Notes: a model not told the origin generated them from the sequence alone. Counted from the first letter of the stretch, positions 35,358 to 45,012 are shown. The stretch is DNA of 64,000 bases from Glutamicibacter protophormiae (GCF_014647495.1 NZ_BMPH01000001.1:248001-312000); one strand, 5' to 3'. Translations and numbers: made by a program.

Positions 35358-35849
35358 ATGAGCAAACACGGAGCGCCGACCAACGTCGCCGAGGAACTGA
35401 AGACGCTGGCCGCCGGCGACGCCTTCTCCCAGCTGAAGGTCGCCATTGTCGCGGCCAGCTGGCACGAGGTCATCATGAAAGGGCTGATCGACGGCGCCCA
35501 GCGCGCCGCCAAGGACGCCGGGCTGGCAGAGGCCACCACGCTGATCCGCGTCCCGGGCACCTTCGAGCTGCCGGTCGCCGCCGCCACACTGGCCCGGGAC
35601 TACGACGCGGTGATCGCGCTGGGCGTGGTCATCCGCGGCGGCACCCCGCACTTCGACTACGTCTGCCTTGCCGCGACCAACGGCTTAACCAATGTGAGCG
35701 TGGACACCAAGACGCCGATCGGGTTCGGCGTGTTGACCTGCGACACCGAGCAGCAGGGGCTGGACCGCGCGGGACTGGAGAACTCCAGCGAAGACAAGGG
35801 CTACGAGGCCTACAGCGCGGCGGTCATGACCGTCGCCGCGCTGGCCTGA
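35358..35849 (+). CDS. ribH: 6,7-dimethyl-8-ribityllumazine synthase
   Basis: It condenses the two riboflavin precursors. The 163-aa subunit has [11 protein letters not shown], the [15 protein letters not shown] active-site segment with the catalytic His, and [11 protein letters not shown]. It forms a 60-mer capsid or a pentamer in the family. AAGGAC lies before the ATG. It is the last gene of the riboswitch-controlled operon. Confidence 0.95.
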   Translation: MSKHGAPTNVAEELKTLAAGDAFSQLKVAIVAASWHEVIMKGLIDGAQRAAKDAGLAEATTLIRVPGTFELPVAAATLARDYDAVIALGVVIRGGTPHFDYVCLAATNGLTNVSVDTKTPIGFGVLTCDTEQQGLDRAGLENSSEDKGYEAYSAAVMTVAALA

Positions 35850-35945
35850 GCAGGCCTCCAGCGCACCGCCGCGCTGCCGGCACCGGACCCGGTCCCATGC
35901 CGTCACAAAGCATGCCCCGAGTTCGGCCCGGCAGGCGGGAAACGC

Positions 35946-35958
35946 TAGACTGGTGGAT
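35946..35958 (+). promoter_or_regulatory. Leaderless promoter -10 (TAGACT) of hisE
   Basis: TAGACT (35946-35951) stands 7 bases before GTG 35959, placing the transcript start at or next to the start codon. No ribosome-binding site is present. Confidence 0.55.
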
Positions 35959-36222
35959 GTGAAAACTTTTGACGAGCTCTTCAGCGAACTGTCGCTCAAG
36001 GCCCAAACCCGCCCGGAAGGCTCTCGTACCGTCACCGAACTCGACTCCGGTGTCCACGGCATCGGCAAGAAAATCGTCGAGGAGGCCGCCGAAGTCTGGA
36101 TGGCCGCAGAGTACGAATCGGACCAGGAAACCGCCGAGGAAATTTCGCAGCTGCTCTACCATGTGCAGGTTCTCATGATCGCCAAGGGACTGTCCCTGGC
36201 CGACGTTTACAAGCATCTCTAG
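35959..36222 (+). CDS. hisE: Phosphoribosyl-ATP pyrophosphatase
   Basis: This is the second step of histidine biosynthesis. The 87-aa all-helical protein (MazG-like) has the substrate/metal segment [17 protein letters not shown] and the [14 protein letters not shown] helix. GTG at 35959 gives [11 protein letters not shown], the usual family start. An in-frame GTG at 35953 leaves only one base after the -10 box and is less likely. hisG follows after 147 bases. Confidence 0.92.
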   Translation: MKTFDELFSELSLKAQTRPEGSRTVTELDSGVHGIGKKIVEEAAEVWMAAEYESDQETAEEISQLLYHVQVLMIAKGLSLADVYKHL

Positions 36223-36369
36223 CCGTCGCGCGGCCGCGGCGCGGATCCTTTTTCAGCGATCCGCGCCGCGCCAACGCACGGCGGCAGTAACAACGGCCAA
36301 CGAAACCACTCCTTGGCGCTTGTTTTTGGCACCACGCCGCAGCGCCACACTCCCGAAAAGAGTCACTCC

Positions 36370-37218
36370 ATGCTCCGCGTAGCCCTGCCCAACAAGGGTG
36401 CCCTGTCCGACATCGCCTCCACCATGTTCAAGGAGGCCGGCTACCTCCAGCGCCGCGATTCCCGCGAACTGGTCATGGTCGACGAGGACAACAACGTTGA
36501 ATTCTTCTACCTGCGTCCCCGCGACATCGCCGTCTACGTCGGCCGCGGCATCCTGGACGTGGGCATCACCGGCCGCGACCTGTACCTGGACGCGGATGTC
36601 GACGACGACGTCGAAGAGCTGATCCCGCTGGGCATCGGCAAATCGGCCTTCCGCTTCGCCGCCCCGGTCGGCGCCTATACCGAGGCCAGCCAGCTGAACG
36701 GCAAGCGCATCGCCACCAGCTACGACGTGCTGCTGCGCCACTATCTGGAAAAGTCGGGCATCCAGGCCTCCGTCGTCCGCCTGGACGGCGCCGTGGAATC
36801 CTCGGTCCGCCTGGGCGTGGCCGACGCGATCGCCGATGTCGTGGAAACCGGCAACACCATCAAGGCCGCCGGCATGGAGATCTTCGGCGAGACCCTGCTG
36901 GCCTCCGAGGCCGTGCTGATCGGCCGCATCGGCCACCAGCCCGCCGGGCTGGACGTGCTCACCCGCCGCCTGAGCGGCGTGCTCGTCGCCCGCCAGTACG
37001 TGATGCTGGACTACGACGTGCGTCGCGACCTGGTGGAACAGGCCTGCGCGCTGACCCCCGGCCTGGAATCGCCGACCGTTTCCGACCTGGCGAACTCCGA
37101 CTGGTGCGCGGTGCGCGCTATGGTCAAGAAGTCGCAGACCAACAACATCATGGACGAGCTGTACGACGTGGGCGCCCGCGCCATCCTGGTCAGCCAGATC
37201 CACGCCTGCCGCATCTAG
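36370..37218 (+). CDS. hisG: ATP phosphoribosyltransferase (long, regulatory-domain form)
   Basis: It is the first and feedback-controlled step of histidine biosynthesis. The 282-aa protein has VALPNKGAL at the N-terminus, the DVGITGRD block, the PRPP loop LDGAVESSVRLGVADAIAD, and the C-terminal ACT-like HisG_C domain (about 210-282) that binds histidine. It is the long hexameric type that works without HisZ. hisF follows after 27 bases. Confidence 0.95.
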   Translation: MLRVALPNKGALSDIASTMFKEAGYLQRRDSRELVMVDEDNNVEFFYLRPRDIAVYVGRGILDVGITGRDLYLDADVDDDVEELIPLGIGKSAFRFAAPVGAYTEASQLNGKRIATSYDVLLRHYLEKSGIQASVVRLDGAVESSVRLGVADAIADVVETGNTIKAAGMEIFGETLLASEAVLIGRIGHQPAGLDVLTRRLSGVLVARQYVMLDYDVRRDLVEQACALTPGLESPTVSDLANSDWCAVRAMVKKSQTNNIMDELYDVGARAILVSQIHACRI

Positions 37219-37245
37219 CCGGCCCCACCCAAGGAGCACAACGCG

Positions 37246-38016
37246 ATGAGTGTTGCAATTCGAGTGATTCCCTGCCTCGACGTCGATGCCGGGCGCGTGG
37301 TCAAGGGCGTGAACTTCGAAGGCCTGCGCGACGCCGGGGACCCGGTGGAGCTCGCCCGCCGCTACAACCTGGCCGGCGCCGACGAACTGACCTTCCTGGA
37401 CGTCACCGCCTCCAGCTCGGACCGCGAGACCACCTACGAGGTGGTCCGCCAGACCGCCGAGGAGGTCTTCATCCCGCTGACCGTCGGCGGCGGAGTGCGC
37501 GCCGTGGAAGACGTCGACCGGCTGCTGCGCAACGGCGCGGACAAGGCGTCGATCAACACCGCCGCGGTTTCCCGGCCCGAGGTCATCAACGAGATCACCG
37601 AGCGCTTCGGCTCGCAGGTGCTGGTGCTGTCGCTGGATGCGCGCCGCACCACCGACCCGGCGATCGCCTCCGGGTTCGAGGTGACCACCCACGGCGGCCG
37701 CCAGGGCACCGGGATGTGCGCGGTGGCCTGGGCCAAGGAAGCCGCCGAGCGCGGCGTGGGGGAGATCCTGCTGAACTCCATCGACGCCGACGGCACCAAG
37801 GACGGGTTCGACCTGGAGATGATCCGCGCCGTGCGCAAGGAGGTCAGCGTCCCGCTGATCGCCTCCGGCGGCGCCGGGCGCCCGGAGGACTTCCCGCCGG
37901 CCATCGAGGCCGGGGCCGACGCGGTGCTCGCGGCCTCGATCTTCCACTTCGGCCCGACCGACATGATCGCCCGCGTCAAACAGCAGATCCGCGAGGCCGG
38001 CTACCCGGTCCGCTAG
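37246..38016 (+). CDS. hisF: Imidazole glycerol phosphate synthase, cyclase subunit
   Basis: With HisH it converts PRFAR to imidazole glycerol phosphate and AICAR. The 256-aa TIM barrel has the catalytic Asp in [28 protein letters not shown], and the second Asp in [19 protein letters not shown] is upstream. HisH and HisA are not in this window. Confidence 0.96.
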   Translation: MSVAIRVIPCLDVDAGRVVKGVNFEGLRDAGDPVELARRYNLAGADELTFLDVTASSSDRETTYEVVRQTAEEVFIPLTVGGGVRAVEDVDRLLRNGADKASINTAAVSRPEVINEITERFGSQVLVLSLDARRTTDPAIASGFEVTTHGGRQGTGMCAVAWAKEAAERGVGEILLNSIDADGTKDGFDLEMIRAVRKEVSVPLIASGGAGRPEDFPPAIEAGADAVLAASIFHFGPTDMIARVKQQIREAGYPVR

Positions 38017-38024
38017 CGGCGCCC

Positions 38025-38070
38025 ACGCAAAAGGTGCCGGCCCCCTCGAAGGGGCCGGCACCTTTTGCGT
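38025..38070. terminator. Strong bidirectional terminator after hisF
   Basis: A perfect 20-bp stem (38025-38044 with 38051-38070, ACGCAAAAGGTGCCGGCCCC) with a 6-base loop and T-rich arm ends lies between convergent hisF and the TIGR03085 gene. Confidence 0.9.
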
Positions 38071-38107
38071 TGGCCTCAGGTCTGCGGGATCGCGTCGGCC
38101 CCGGAAG

Positions 38108-38749
38108 CTAGAGCGATGGCCTGTAGCTCTTGATGATGTCCAGCGCGGTGTCCCCGCCCTCGAAGGTCACCAGGCAGTGGTCGGTGCGCCCGAAGGCGTA
38201 GAGCATGAGCTCGGCGACCGGGCCGCTGATCGACACCGCGTTGCGGGCCTTCTTGGCCACGTGGCGCTGGCCGTCCGGGCGGGTGAGGATGATGCCGACC
38301 GGGGCCTTGCGGAACAGCAGCCGGGACATCCGGGTCAGCGACTGCCAGAGCAGCTCGGTGTACTCCTTGTCCAGCACGCGCGGCGCCCACTGCCCGCGGG
38401 CGCGGCGCACGTCCTCGGTATGGACGAAGTATTCGCTCAGGTTCGCGGCCTGGTCCACCTTGTCGATGGAGAACGGCGAGTACTTCGCCGGTCCCGAGCG
38501 GAAGCGGCGCACCAGCGCGGCGTAGCGTTCGGGGGACTGCGCCTCGTCGGCGGTCTGCCGCAGCTTCTCCTCCAGTTTCCCGGACAGCGGCTTGAAGAGC
38601 GTGCCGGCGGAGAGCAGCGAATTCTCGCGCAGGACGAGGTGCGCGGCCAGGTGGCGGGTCTGCCAGCCGGCGCACAGGGTTTCGGCGGTGGGACCTGCTG
38701 CCAGCAGCGTCTCGGCCAATGCCAATCGGGAAGCGTGAACTAAGTGCAT
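38108..38749 (-). CDS. TIGR03085 family protein (DinB/maleylpyruvate isomerase-like fold)
   Basis: The 213-aa helical protein has histidines in the DinB-like metal positions: WQTRHLAAHLVLRE near residue 38 and EYFVHTEDVRRARG near 110. This is the pattern of the TIGR03085/mycothiol-dependent isomerase N-domain superfamily. The metal and any thiol cofactor are inferred. The ATG at 38749 sits directly after AGAGGTG, leaving no spacing, so a start at the adjacent GTG (38752) or a leaderless start is possible. Confidence 0.8.
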   Translation of the reverse strand: MHLVHASRLALAETLLAAGPTAETLCAGWQTRHLAAHLVLRENSLLSAGTLFKPLSGKLEEKLRQTADEAQSPERYAALVRRFRSGPAKYSPFSIDKVDQAANLSEYFVHTEDVRRARGQWAPRVLDKEYTELLWQSLTRMSRLLFRKAPVGIILTRPDGQRHVAKKARNAVSISGPVAELMLYAFGRTDHCLVTFEGGDTALDIIKSYRPSL

Positions 38750-38869
38750 CACCTCTGAAACTAGCACGCTTCGCCGCGCCGTGCGCGCAACACGACTCGG
38801 GTGTCGGGACCTGGGGCCAGGAGGCCGTCGGCCGCAGGTCACGGGGCGCGCAATCGGGCGTGCACCCAG

Positions 38870-38882
38870 TATGCTGTAGGGG
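38870..38882 (+). promoter_or_regulatory. Leaderless promoter -10 (TATGCT) of hisI
   Basis: TATGCT (38870-38875) stands 7 bases before the ATG at 38883. The intervening GTAGGGG is too close to serve well as a ribosome-binding site. Confidence 0.5.
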
Positions 38883-39284
38883 ATGGCTACTTCTCATGGG
38901 GGTCCGCGGCCGGACCCCGAATTCCCGGAACTCGACCCTGCGATTGCGCGGCGTCTCAAGCGCGATGACAACGGCCTGTTCGCCGCGATCGTGCAGCAGC
39001 ACGACACCGGCAGGGTGCTCATGCTCGGCTGGATGGACGACGAGGCCCTGCGCCGCACGCTGTCCACCGGCCGGGTGACCTTCTTCTCCCGCTCCCGCCA
39101 GGAGTACTGGCGCAAGGGCGATACCTCCGGACACTTCCAGTTCCTGAAGTCCGCGGCGCTGGACTGCGACGGCGATGCGCTGCTGCTGCAGGTCGACCAG
39201 GTGGGCGCGGCCTGCCACACCGGCACCGAATCCTGCTTCACGGGACGCGAGCTGCCGGCAGTCGTCGGCCACCGCCCGGCCTAG
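38883..39284 (+). CDS. hisI: Phosphoribosyl-AMP cyclohydrolase
   Basis: This is the third step of histidine biosynthesis. The 133-aa protein has [35 protein letters not shown], the zinc/magnesium-binding [11 protein letters not shown] and the C-terminal zinc cysteines in [10 protein letters not shown]. It is not fused to HisE, which is encoded separately at 35959. Confidence 0.96.
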   Translation: MATSHGGPRPDPEFPELDPAIARRLKRDDNGLFAAIVQQHDTGRVLMLGWMDDEALRRTLSTGRVTFFSRSRQEYWRKGDTSGHFQFLKSAALDCDGDALLLQVDQVGAACHTGTESCFTGRELPAVVGHRPA

Positions 39285-39386
39285 GCCGCCCCGGAACCGT
39301 CCGCACTGACCAGGCATCGCCCGCACCAAGGCCCGCGCACGGGCCGGACGACCAGAGCATCGACCAGCGCCTAGAAGAAGAAACAG

Positions 39387-40955
39387 ATGAAAACCCTCGG
39401 CACCATTTCACCCACCCGCGAGGCATTCCTCGCCATGGCGGCCACCCGCCGCGTCATCCCGGTCACCCTGTCGGTGCTGGCCGACTCGCTGACCCCGATC
39501 GGCCTGTACCGCACCCTGGCCGGCGGCCGCCCGGGCACGTTCCTGATGGAGTCGGCCGCCGCCGGCGGCGTCTGGAGCCGCTACTCCTTCATCGGCGTGA
39601 ACTCGCCGGCCACCCTGAGCACCCGCAGCGGCGAGGCCTACTGGCAGGGCACCGCCCCGGCCGGCCTGCCCTCCGGCGGCGTCGGCGTCGAGGTGCTGCG
39701 CGACACCGTGCGCGCCCTGCACACCGCGCCGATCCCCGGCATGCCTCCGCTGACCGGCGGCATGGTCGGCTTCATCGGCTGGGACTGCGTGCGCCACTGG
39801 GAGAAGCTGCCCAACCCGCCGGCGGACGACCTGGACCTGCCCGAGCTGAGCATGAACCTGGTCGGGGACATGGCGGTGCACGACGCCACCGAGGGCACCG
39901 TGACGCTGATCGCCAACGCCATCAACTTCGATGACAGCGATGAGCGCGCCGAGGCGGCCTACGACGCCGCCGTCGCGCGCCTGCAGGCCATGCTCGACCA
40001 GCTGGCCGTCCCGGTGCAGGGCGCGGCCGCCGTGCTGACCGGCACCGACGTGCCCCGCGAGCAGCTGATGGATTCGGTCACGCATTCCTGGGCTGAAAAC
40101 GAGTACCTGCAGGCGCTGGCCAAGTCCAAGACGGCCATCGTGGACGGGGAGGTCTTCCAGATCGTGGTCTCCCGCCGCTTCGAGCTGGAGACCCGGGTCG
40201 ACGCGCTGGATGTCTACCGGGTGCTGCGCGCCACCAACCCCAGCCCCTACATGTACCTGTTCAACTTCGTCAACGAGCACGGCGAGCCGTTCCAGATCGT
40301 CGGCTCCTCCCCGGAAGCGCTGGTCACCGTCAACGACGGCCACGTCGTCACCCACCCGATCGCCGGCTCCCGGCCGCGCGGGGCGAACTACGAGGAAGAC
40401 CAGCTGCATGAGAAGTCGCTGGTCAACGACCAGAAGGAACGCGCCGAGCACCTGATGCTGGTGGACCTCTCGCGCAACGACCTTTCGCGGGTCTGCCAGG
40501 CCGGCAGCGTGGAGGTCACCCAGTTCATGGAGGTCGAGCGCTTCAGCCACATCATGCACCTGGTCTCCAACGTCGTGGGCAAGGCGCGCGAGGACGTGGA
40601 CGCGTACGACGTGCTCGCCGCGACCTTCCCCGCCGGCACCCTTTCCGGGGCGCCGAAGCCGCGCGCCCTGCAGCTGCTCGACCAGTACGAGCCCTACCGC
40701 CGCGGCATCTACGGCGGCGTGGTGGGCTACCTGGACTTCGCCGGGGACATGGACATGGCCATCGCCATCCGCTCCGCGCTGCTCAAGAACGGCCGCGCCT
40801 ACGTGCAGGCCGGCGGCGGCATCGTGAACGACTCCAAGTTCGCCGACGAGGCCCTGGAAACCGTGAACAAGGCGGCCGCGCCACTGCGAGCCGTGTGGGC
40901 CGCGCAGTCCATGCGCGCCGCGCACACCACCACCGAATCGGATGAGAGCAAGTGA
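39387..40955 (+). CDS. trpE: Anthranilate synthase component I
   Basis: It converts chorismate plus ammonia from TrpG to anthranilate. The 522-aa protein has the tryptophan feedback site LMESAAAGGVWSRYSFIG. Chorismate-binding blocks include FQIVVSRRFE, THPIAGSRPRG, LSRNDLSRV, FPAGTLSGAPKPRA and VQAGGGIVNDSKF. It leads the trp cluster. TrpG, TrpD and TrpF are not encoded in the window. No leader peptide or attenuator is evident in the 102 bases upstream. Confidence 0.96.
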   Translation: MKTLGTISPTREAFLAMAATRRVIPVTLSVLADSLTPIGLYRTLAGGRPGTFLMESAAAGGVWSRYSFIGVNSPATLSTRSGEAYWQGTAPAGLPSGGVGVEVLRDTVRALHTAPIPGMPPLTGGMVGFIGWDCVRHWEKLPNPPADDLDLPELSMNLVGDMAVHDATEGTVTLIANAINFDDSDERAEAAYDAAVARLQAMLDQLAVPVQGAAAVLTGTDVPREQLMDSVTHSWAENEYLQALAKSKTAIVDGEVFQIVVSRRFELETRVDALDVYRVLRATNPSPYMYLFNFVNEHGEPFQIVGSSPEALVTVNDGHVVTHPIAGSRPRGANYEEDQLHEKSLVNDQKERAEHLMLVDLSRNDLSRVCQAGSVEVTQFMEVERFSHIMHLVSNVVGKAREDVDAYDVLAATFPAGTLSGAPKPRALQLLDQYEPYRRGIYGGVVGYLDFAGDMDMAIAIRSALLKNGRAYVQAGGGIVNDSKFADEALETVNKAAAPLRAVWAAQSMRAAHTTTESDESK

Positions 40956-41542
40956 AGCAGAAACTGACCGCCCGCAACCTGGCCTTCCTCGGCGCGCTGG
41001 GCGCCGTGATCGTGCTGTGGTCCGCCACCCGCACCTGGATCACCGTCGACGTGGCCTCCGGGACCGTGCAGATCCCGCAGATCGTGGTCGACGGCGCCTC
41101 CGCGGCGGCCGCCACCACCGCGCTGTCCATCGCGGTGCTGGCCGGATCGCTGGCGCTGCTGATCGCCGGCAAGATCTCCCGCTACATCATCGCGGCCATC
41201 TGCCTGCTGGCCGGCATCGCGATCATCGCCGCCGGCGCGGCCACGCTGGCCGACCCGCAGGCCGCGGCCTCCACCGCGGTGTCCACCGCGACCGGGCTGG
41301 CGCAGAACGCCGCGCAGTATTCGGTGAGCGCCTGGCCGGCAGTGGCCGTCGCCGGCGGCGCGCTGATCGCCGTGCAGTCGGTGCTCGTGCTGGTCTTCGC
41401 CCGCAGCTGGGCGGTCAAGGCGGACAAGTACTCCCGTTCGGCCGGGAAAACCGCGCTCGAACCCAAGGACGCTTCCTCGTGGAACATCTCCAGCTGGGAA
41501 CAGCTTTCGGACGGCGAGGACCCCACCGCGGATCGCCGCTGA
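40952..41542 (+). CDS. Trp biosynthesis-associated membrane protein (TIGR02234 family)
   Basis: The 196-aa protein has four transmembrane segments: about 10-27, 51-74, 79-104 and 129-152. It has a soluble polar tail ending in DGEDPTADRR. The WSATRTWITV segment is typical of the family, which is found between trpE and trpC in actinobacteria. Its role is unknown. The GTG start overlaps the trpE stop (GTGA). Confidence 0.85.
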   Translation: MKQKLTARNLAFLGALGAVIVLWSATRTWITVDVASGTVQIPQIVVDGASAAAATTALSIAVLAGSLALLIAGKISRYIIAAICLLAGIAIIAAGAATLADPQAAASTAVSTATGLAQNAAQYSVSAWPAVAVAGGALIAVQSVLVLVFARSWAVKADKYSRSAGKTALEPKDASSWNISSWEQLSDGEDPTADRR

Positions 41543-41689
41543 GCGTGATTCCGGCCACCCGCCCGACACGTTCGCCGCAGGAATAGGCCTGAAGCGAATT
41601 CAGATGGCAGAATGGAACCAGCAGATCACCGTGCGGGTCCCGGAACCGGGCGCGCACACGCACCACAACTACCAAGGAGACATCGAGCA

Positions 41690-41938
41690 ATGTCGCAGAA
41701 AACCGACATCGATCCGGTATACACCGAGCAGATCGGCCACGGCAACTCCGTCGCTGCCTGGGCTTGCGTCCTGACCATGATGGTCGGCGCCATTGCCGGC
41801 GGCATCGCCTTCGCGAACCTGAACTGGACCTTCTTCTGGGTTTCCATGGGCGTCGTCGTCCTGGGCCTGGTCCTCGGCGGCGTGCTGAAGGCCGCCGGCT
41901 TCGGAGTGGGCGGTTCGCGCAGCGGAGCAGCTCACTAA
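41690..41938 (+). CDS. HGxxPAAW-like small membrane protein
   Basis: The 82-aa protein starts with a polar region leading to HGNSVAAWACV, a variant of the HGxxPAAW signature, then two hydrophobic segments separated by about 10 residues. AAGGAG lies upstream of the ATG. It sits just before trpC, a common position in actinobacterial trp clusters. A membrane role linked to tryptophan synthesis is only context. Confidence 0.8.
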   Translation: MSQKTDIDPVYTEQIGHGNSVAAWACVLTMMVGAIAGGIAFANLNWTFFWVSMGVVVLGLVLGGVLKAAGFGVGGSRSGAAH

Positions 41939-41939
41939 A

Positions 41940-42764
41940 TTGACTGTTCTTGATGACATCATCGCGGGCGTCCAGGAAGACCTGGGCGCCCGTCGCGCGC
42001 TTCAGAGCCTTGAGGCTGTCAAGCGCCGCGCGGCGCAGGCGCCTGCCGCGCTCGACGCCTACGCCGCGCTGGGCGGCCATGCCGACCCCGCGCAGCGCGA
42101 CACCACGCTGCGGGTGATCGCCGAGGTCAAGCGCAAGTCCCCGTCCAAGGGCGCGCTGGCCGAGATCCCGGAGCCGGCAGTGCTGGCCGCCGAGTACGAG
42201 GCCGGCGGCGCCTCGGTGATCTCCGTGCTGACCGAAGCCCGGCGCTTCGGCGGCTCGTTGGAGGACCTGGACGCCGTGCGCTCCGCGGTGCGCATCCCGG
42301 TGCTGCGCAAGGACTTCACGGTCGACGAGTACCAGATCTACGAGGCCCGCGCCCACGGCGCCGACCTCGTGTTGCTCATTGTTGCGGCGCTGGATGACCA
42401 GACGCTGCGAACTTTTCTAGAATTGACCCATGACTTGGGAATGAACGCTCTGGTGGAGACCCACACCGAGGAGGAGATCGCACGTGCGGTCGCCGTCGGC
42501 GCGAAGATCATCGGCGTGAACGTGCGCAACCTGAAGACGCTGGATGTGGATCCGGCGAACTTCGGCAAGCTCGCCCACCTGCTGCCGGCCGGCGCGGTCA
42601 TCGTCGCCGAATCCGGCGTGGAGTCCACCGTGCAGGTGCGCCAATACGCCGCGGACGGCGCCGACGCGATCCTGGTCGGCGAGGCGCTGGTCAAGCACGC
42701 CGACCCGCGCACCTCGGTGCGGGAGTTCATCCAGGCAGGAACCGCGGCCAAGCCGCAGCGCTGA
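41940..42764 (+). CDS. trpC: Indole-3-glycerol phosphate synthase
   Basis: It closes the indole ring in tryptophan synthesis. The 274-aa TIM barrel has AEVKRKSPSKGALAEI with the catalytic lysine, VLRKDFTVDEYQIYEARAHG in two pieces with the second lysine, IIGVNVRNLKT and IVAESGV. The start appears to be TTG at 41940, one base after the previous stop, without a good ribosome-binding site, so coupling is likely. Confidence 0.95.
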   Translation: MTVLDDIIAGVQEDLGARRALQSLEAVKRRAAQAPAALDAYAALGGHADPAQRDTTLRVIAEVKRKSPSKGALAEIPEPAVLAAEYEAGGASVISVLTEARRFGGSLEDLDAVRSAVRIPVLRKDFTVDEYQIYEARAHGADLVLLIVAALDDQTLRTFLELTHDLGMNALVETHTEEEIARAVAVGAKIIGVNVRNLKTLDVDPANFGKLAHLLPAGAVIVAESGVESTVQVRQYAADGADAILVGEALVKHADPRTSVREFIQAGTAAKPQR

Positions 42765-42802
42765 GGCGGTTGACCCGCCCAGGTGCAGCCCACCAAACTG
42801 AT

Positions 42803-42834
42803 CGTGCCCCGCAGGAAGCTTCCGGCGGGGCACG
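42803..42834 (+). terminator. Intercistronic hairpin between trpC and trpB
   Basis: CGTGCCCCGC (42803-42812) pairs with GCGGGGCACG (42825-42834); the loop region holds the palindrome GGAAGCTTCC. No U-tract follows. It may partially terminate, or stabilise one mRNA half. Confidence 0.45.
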
Positions 42835-42878
42835 AAATCTACCACGATTGACGTTTCGTTGAAGGAAAGAGGGAATCG

Positions 42879-44213
42879 ATGAGCACACCGGAGCACTCCG
42901 AGCACGCCGACTCGATCGACCAGCAGTCGCTAAAGCATGCCAGCGGCCCGTACTTCGGTGCCTACGGCGGACGATGGATGCCAGAATCCCTCATGGCCGC
43001 GATGGACGAGCTGAACGAGACCTTCGAAGCGGCCAAGAACGACCCCGAGTTCGTCGCCCAGGTGCGCGACCTGAACACCAACTACTCCGGACGCCCCTCG
43101 CTGCTGACCGAGGCCAAGCGCTTCTCGGAGCAGTTCTGCGGCGGGGTGCGCATCTTCCTCAAGCGCGAGGACTTGAACCACACCGGAAGCCACAAGATCA
43201 ACAACGTGCTGGGCCAGGCGCTGCTGGCCAAGCGCATGGGCAAGACCCGCATCATCGCGGAGACCGGGGCTGGCCAGCACGGCGTCGCCTCGGCGACCGC
43301 CGCCGCCCTGATGGGCCTGGAATGCGTGGTCTACATGGGCGCCGAGGACTGCCGCCGGCAGGCGCTGAACGTCGCCCGGATGCGCCTGCTGGGCGCCACC
43401 GTCATCCCGGTGACCGTCGGCTCCCAGACGCTGAAGGACGCGATCAACGAAGCGCTGCGCGACTGGGTCGCCAACGTGGAAACCACGCACTACCTGCTGG
43501 GCACCGCCGCCGGCGGGGCGCCGTTCCCGGCGATGGTCCGCTATTTCCACGAGGTCATCGGCGAGGAGGCCCGCGAGCAGATCCTCGCGCAGGCCGGACG
43601 CCTGCCCGACGCGGTCACCGCGTGCATCGGCGGCGGCTCGAACGCCATCGGCATCTTCCACGGTTTCCTGGATGACAAGGACGTGGCGTTGTACGGCTTC
43701 GAGGCCGGGGGCGACGGCGTGGACACCGACCGCCACGCCGCGACCATCACCCTGGGCCGCCCCGGCGTGCTGCACGGCGCGAAGAGCTACCTGATGCAGG
43801 ACGACGACGGGCAGACCATCGAGTCGCACTCGATCTCCGCCGGCCTGGACTACCCGGGCGTCGGCCCCGAGCACGCGTTCCTGGCCGACATCGGCCGCGT
43901 GAACTACGAACCGGTCACCGACACCGAGGCGATGGACGCGTTCAAGGCGCTGTGCCGCACCGAGGGCATCCTGCCGGCGATCGAGTCCTCCCACGCGCTG
44001 GCCGGCACCATCCGGCTGGCGCAGAGGATGATCGCCGACGGCGCCGCCCCGGAAGAGACCATCATCATCGTGAACCTCTCCGGCCGCGGGGACAAGGACG
44101 TGGGCACCGCCGCCGCCTGGTTCAACATGATCGACGAAAAAGACGCAGACGCGGAGATCAGCGGCGCCGCGGCGGCCGCCGAGCGCTCCGCAGCGGACAG
44201 CGAGGAGAAGTAG
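42879..44213 (+). CDS. trpB: Tryptophan synthase, beta subunit
   Basis: It condenses indole with serine using PLP. The 444-aa protein has the PLP lysine in [33 protein letters not shown] and LSGRGDKD. It ends in an acidic/alanine-rich tail ([19 protein letters not shown]). The 115-base gap from trpC suggests a separate promoter or regulated processing. GAAAGAGGG lies before the ATG. trpA begins immediately at the stop. Confidence 0.97.
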   Translation: MSTPEHSEHADSIDQQSLKHASGPYFGAYGGRWMPESLMAAMDELNETFEAAKNDPEFVAQVRDLNTNYSGRPSLLTEAKRFSEQFCGGVRIFLKREDLNHTGSHKINNVLGQALLAKRMGKTRIIAETGAGQHGVASATAAALMGLECVVYMGAEDCRRQALNVARMRLLGATVIPVTVGSQTLKDAINEALRDWVANVETTHYLLGTAAGGAPFPAMVRYFHEVIGEEAREQILAQAGRLPDAVTACIGGGSNAIGIFHGFLDDKDVALYGFEAGGDGVDTDRHAATITLGRPGVLHGAKSYLMQDDDGQTIESHSISAGLDYPGVGPEHAFLADIGRVNYEPVTDTEAMDAFKALCRTEGILPAIESSHALAGTIRLAQRMIADGAAPEETIIIVNLSGRGDKDVGTAAAWFNMIDEKDADAEISGAAAAAERSAADSEEK

Positions 44214-45011
44214 ATGACCCGGGCAACCAGCGCCCAGAAGATCGCCGCGGCCCGCGCCGAGGGCCGCCCGGCACTGATCGGCTACCTGCCTGCAGGCTTC
44301 CCGGACGTGCCCACCAGCATCGAGGCGGCCGTCGCGCTGGCCGAGAACGGCGTGGACATCATCGAGATCGGCATTCCGTACTCCGACCCCGTGATGGACG
44401 GCGAGGTCATCCAGGCCGCCACCGTGCAGGCCCTGGCGAACGGCTTCCGTGTGGCCGACGTGTTCGAGATCGTGCGTGGCATCACCTCGCGCACCGACGC
44501 CGCCGTGATGGTCATGACCTACTGGAACCCGGTGCTGCGCATGGGCGTGGACGAGTTCGCCCGCCGCTTCGCGCAGGCCGGCGGCTCCGGGCTGATCACC
44601 CCCGACCTGGTGCCGGAGGAAGCCGGCGAGTGGATCGAGGCCAGCGAGAAGCACGACCTGGAACGCGTGTTCCTGATCGCCCCGTCCTCCACCGAACAGC
44701 GTGTGCAGCGCACCGTCGACGCCTCCTCGGGCTTCATCTACTGCGTTTCGCTGATGGGCGTGACCGGGGCCCGCTCGGAGGTGTCCTCCGCCGCGCAGGC
44801 GGTGGTGGACGCCGCCCATGAAGCCGGAGCGGAAAACGCCTGCGTGGGACTGGGTGTCTCCAAGCGCGAGCACGTGCAGGAGATCGGCGCCTACGCGGAC
44901 GGGGTCATCGTGGGCACCGCCCTGGTCGCCGCGCTGCGCGACGGGGGAGTGGCCGCGGTGGGAGCCCTGGCCGCCGAGCTGAGCGGCGCCGCCGCCAAGG
45001 AGCACGCCTAG
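44214..45011 (+). CDS. trpA: Tryptophan synthase, alpha subunit
   Basis: It releases indole from indole-3-glycerol phosphate and channels it to TrpB. The 265-aa TIM barrel has the catalytic Glu and Asp in EIGIPYSDPVMDG, the TYWNPVLRMG loop, PDLVPEEAGEW and VGLGVSKREHV. The ATG directly follows the trpB stop, ensuring equal synthesis. Confidence 0.96.
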   Translation: MTRATSAQKIAAARAEGRPALIGYLPAGFPDVPTSIEAAVALAENGVDIIEIGIPYSDPVMDGEVIQAATVQALANGFRVADVFEIVRGITSRTDAAVMVMTYWNPVLRMGVDEFARRFAQAGGSGLITPDLVPEEAGEWIEASEKHDLERVFLIAPSSTEQRVQRTVDASSGFIYCVSLMGVTGARSEVSSAAQAVVDAAHEAGAENACVGLGVSKREHVQEIGAYADGVIVGTALVAALRDGGVAAVGALAAELSGAAAKEHA

Positions 45012-45012
45012 G

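Noticed and set aside
39285-39386. Trp attenuator or T-box before trpE
   Set aside because: No leader peptide with tandem Trp codons, no T-box sequence and no terminator hairpin could be seen.
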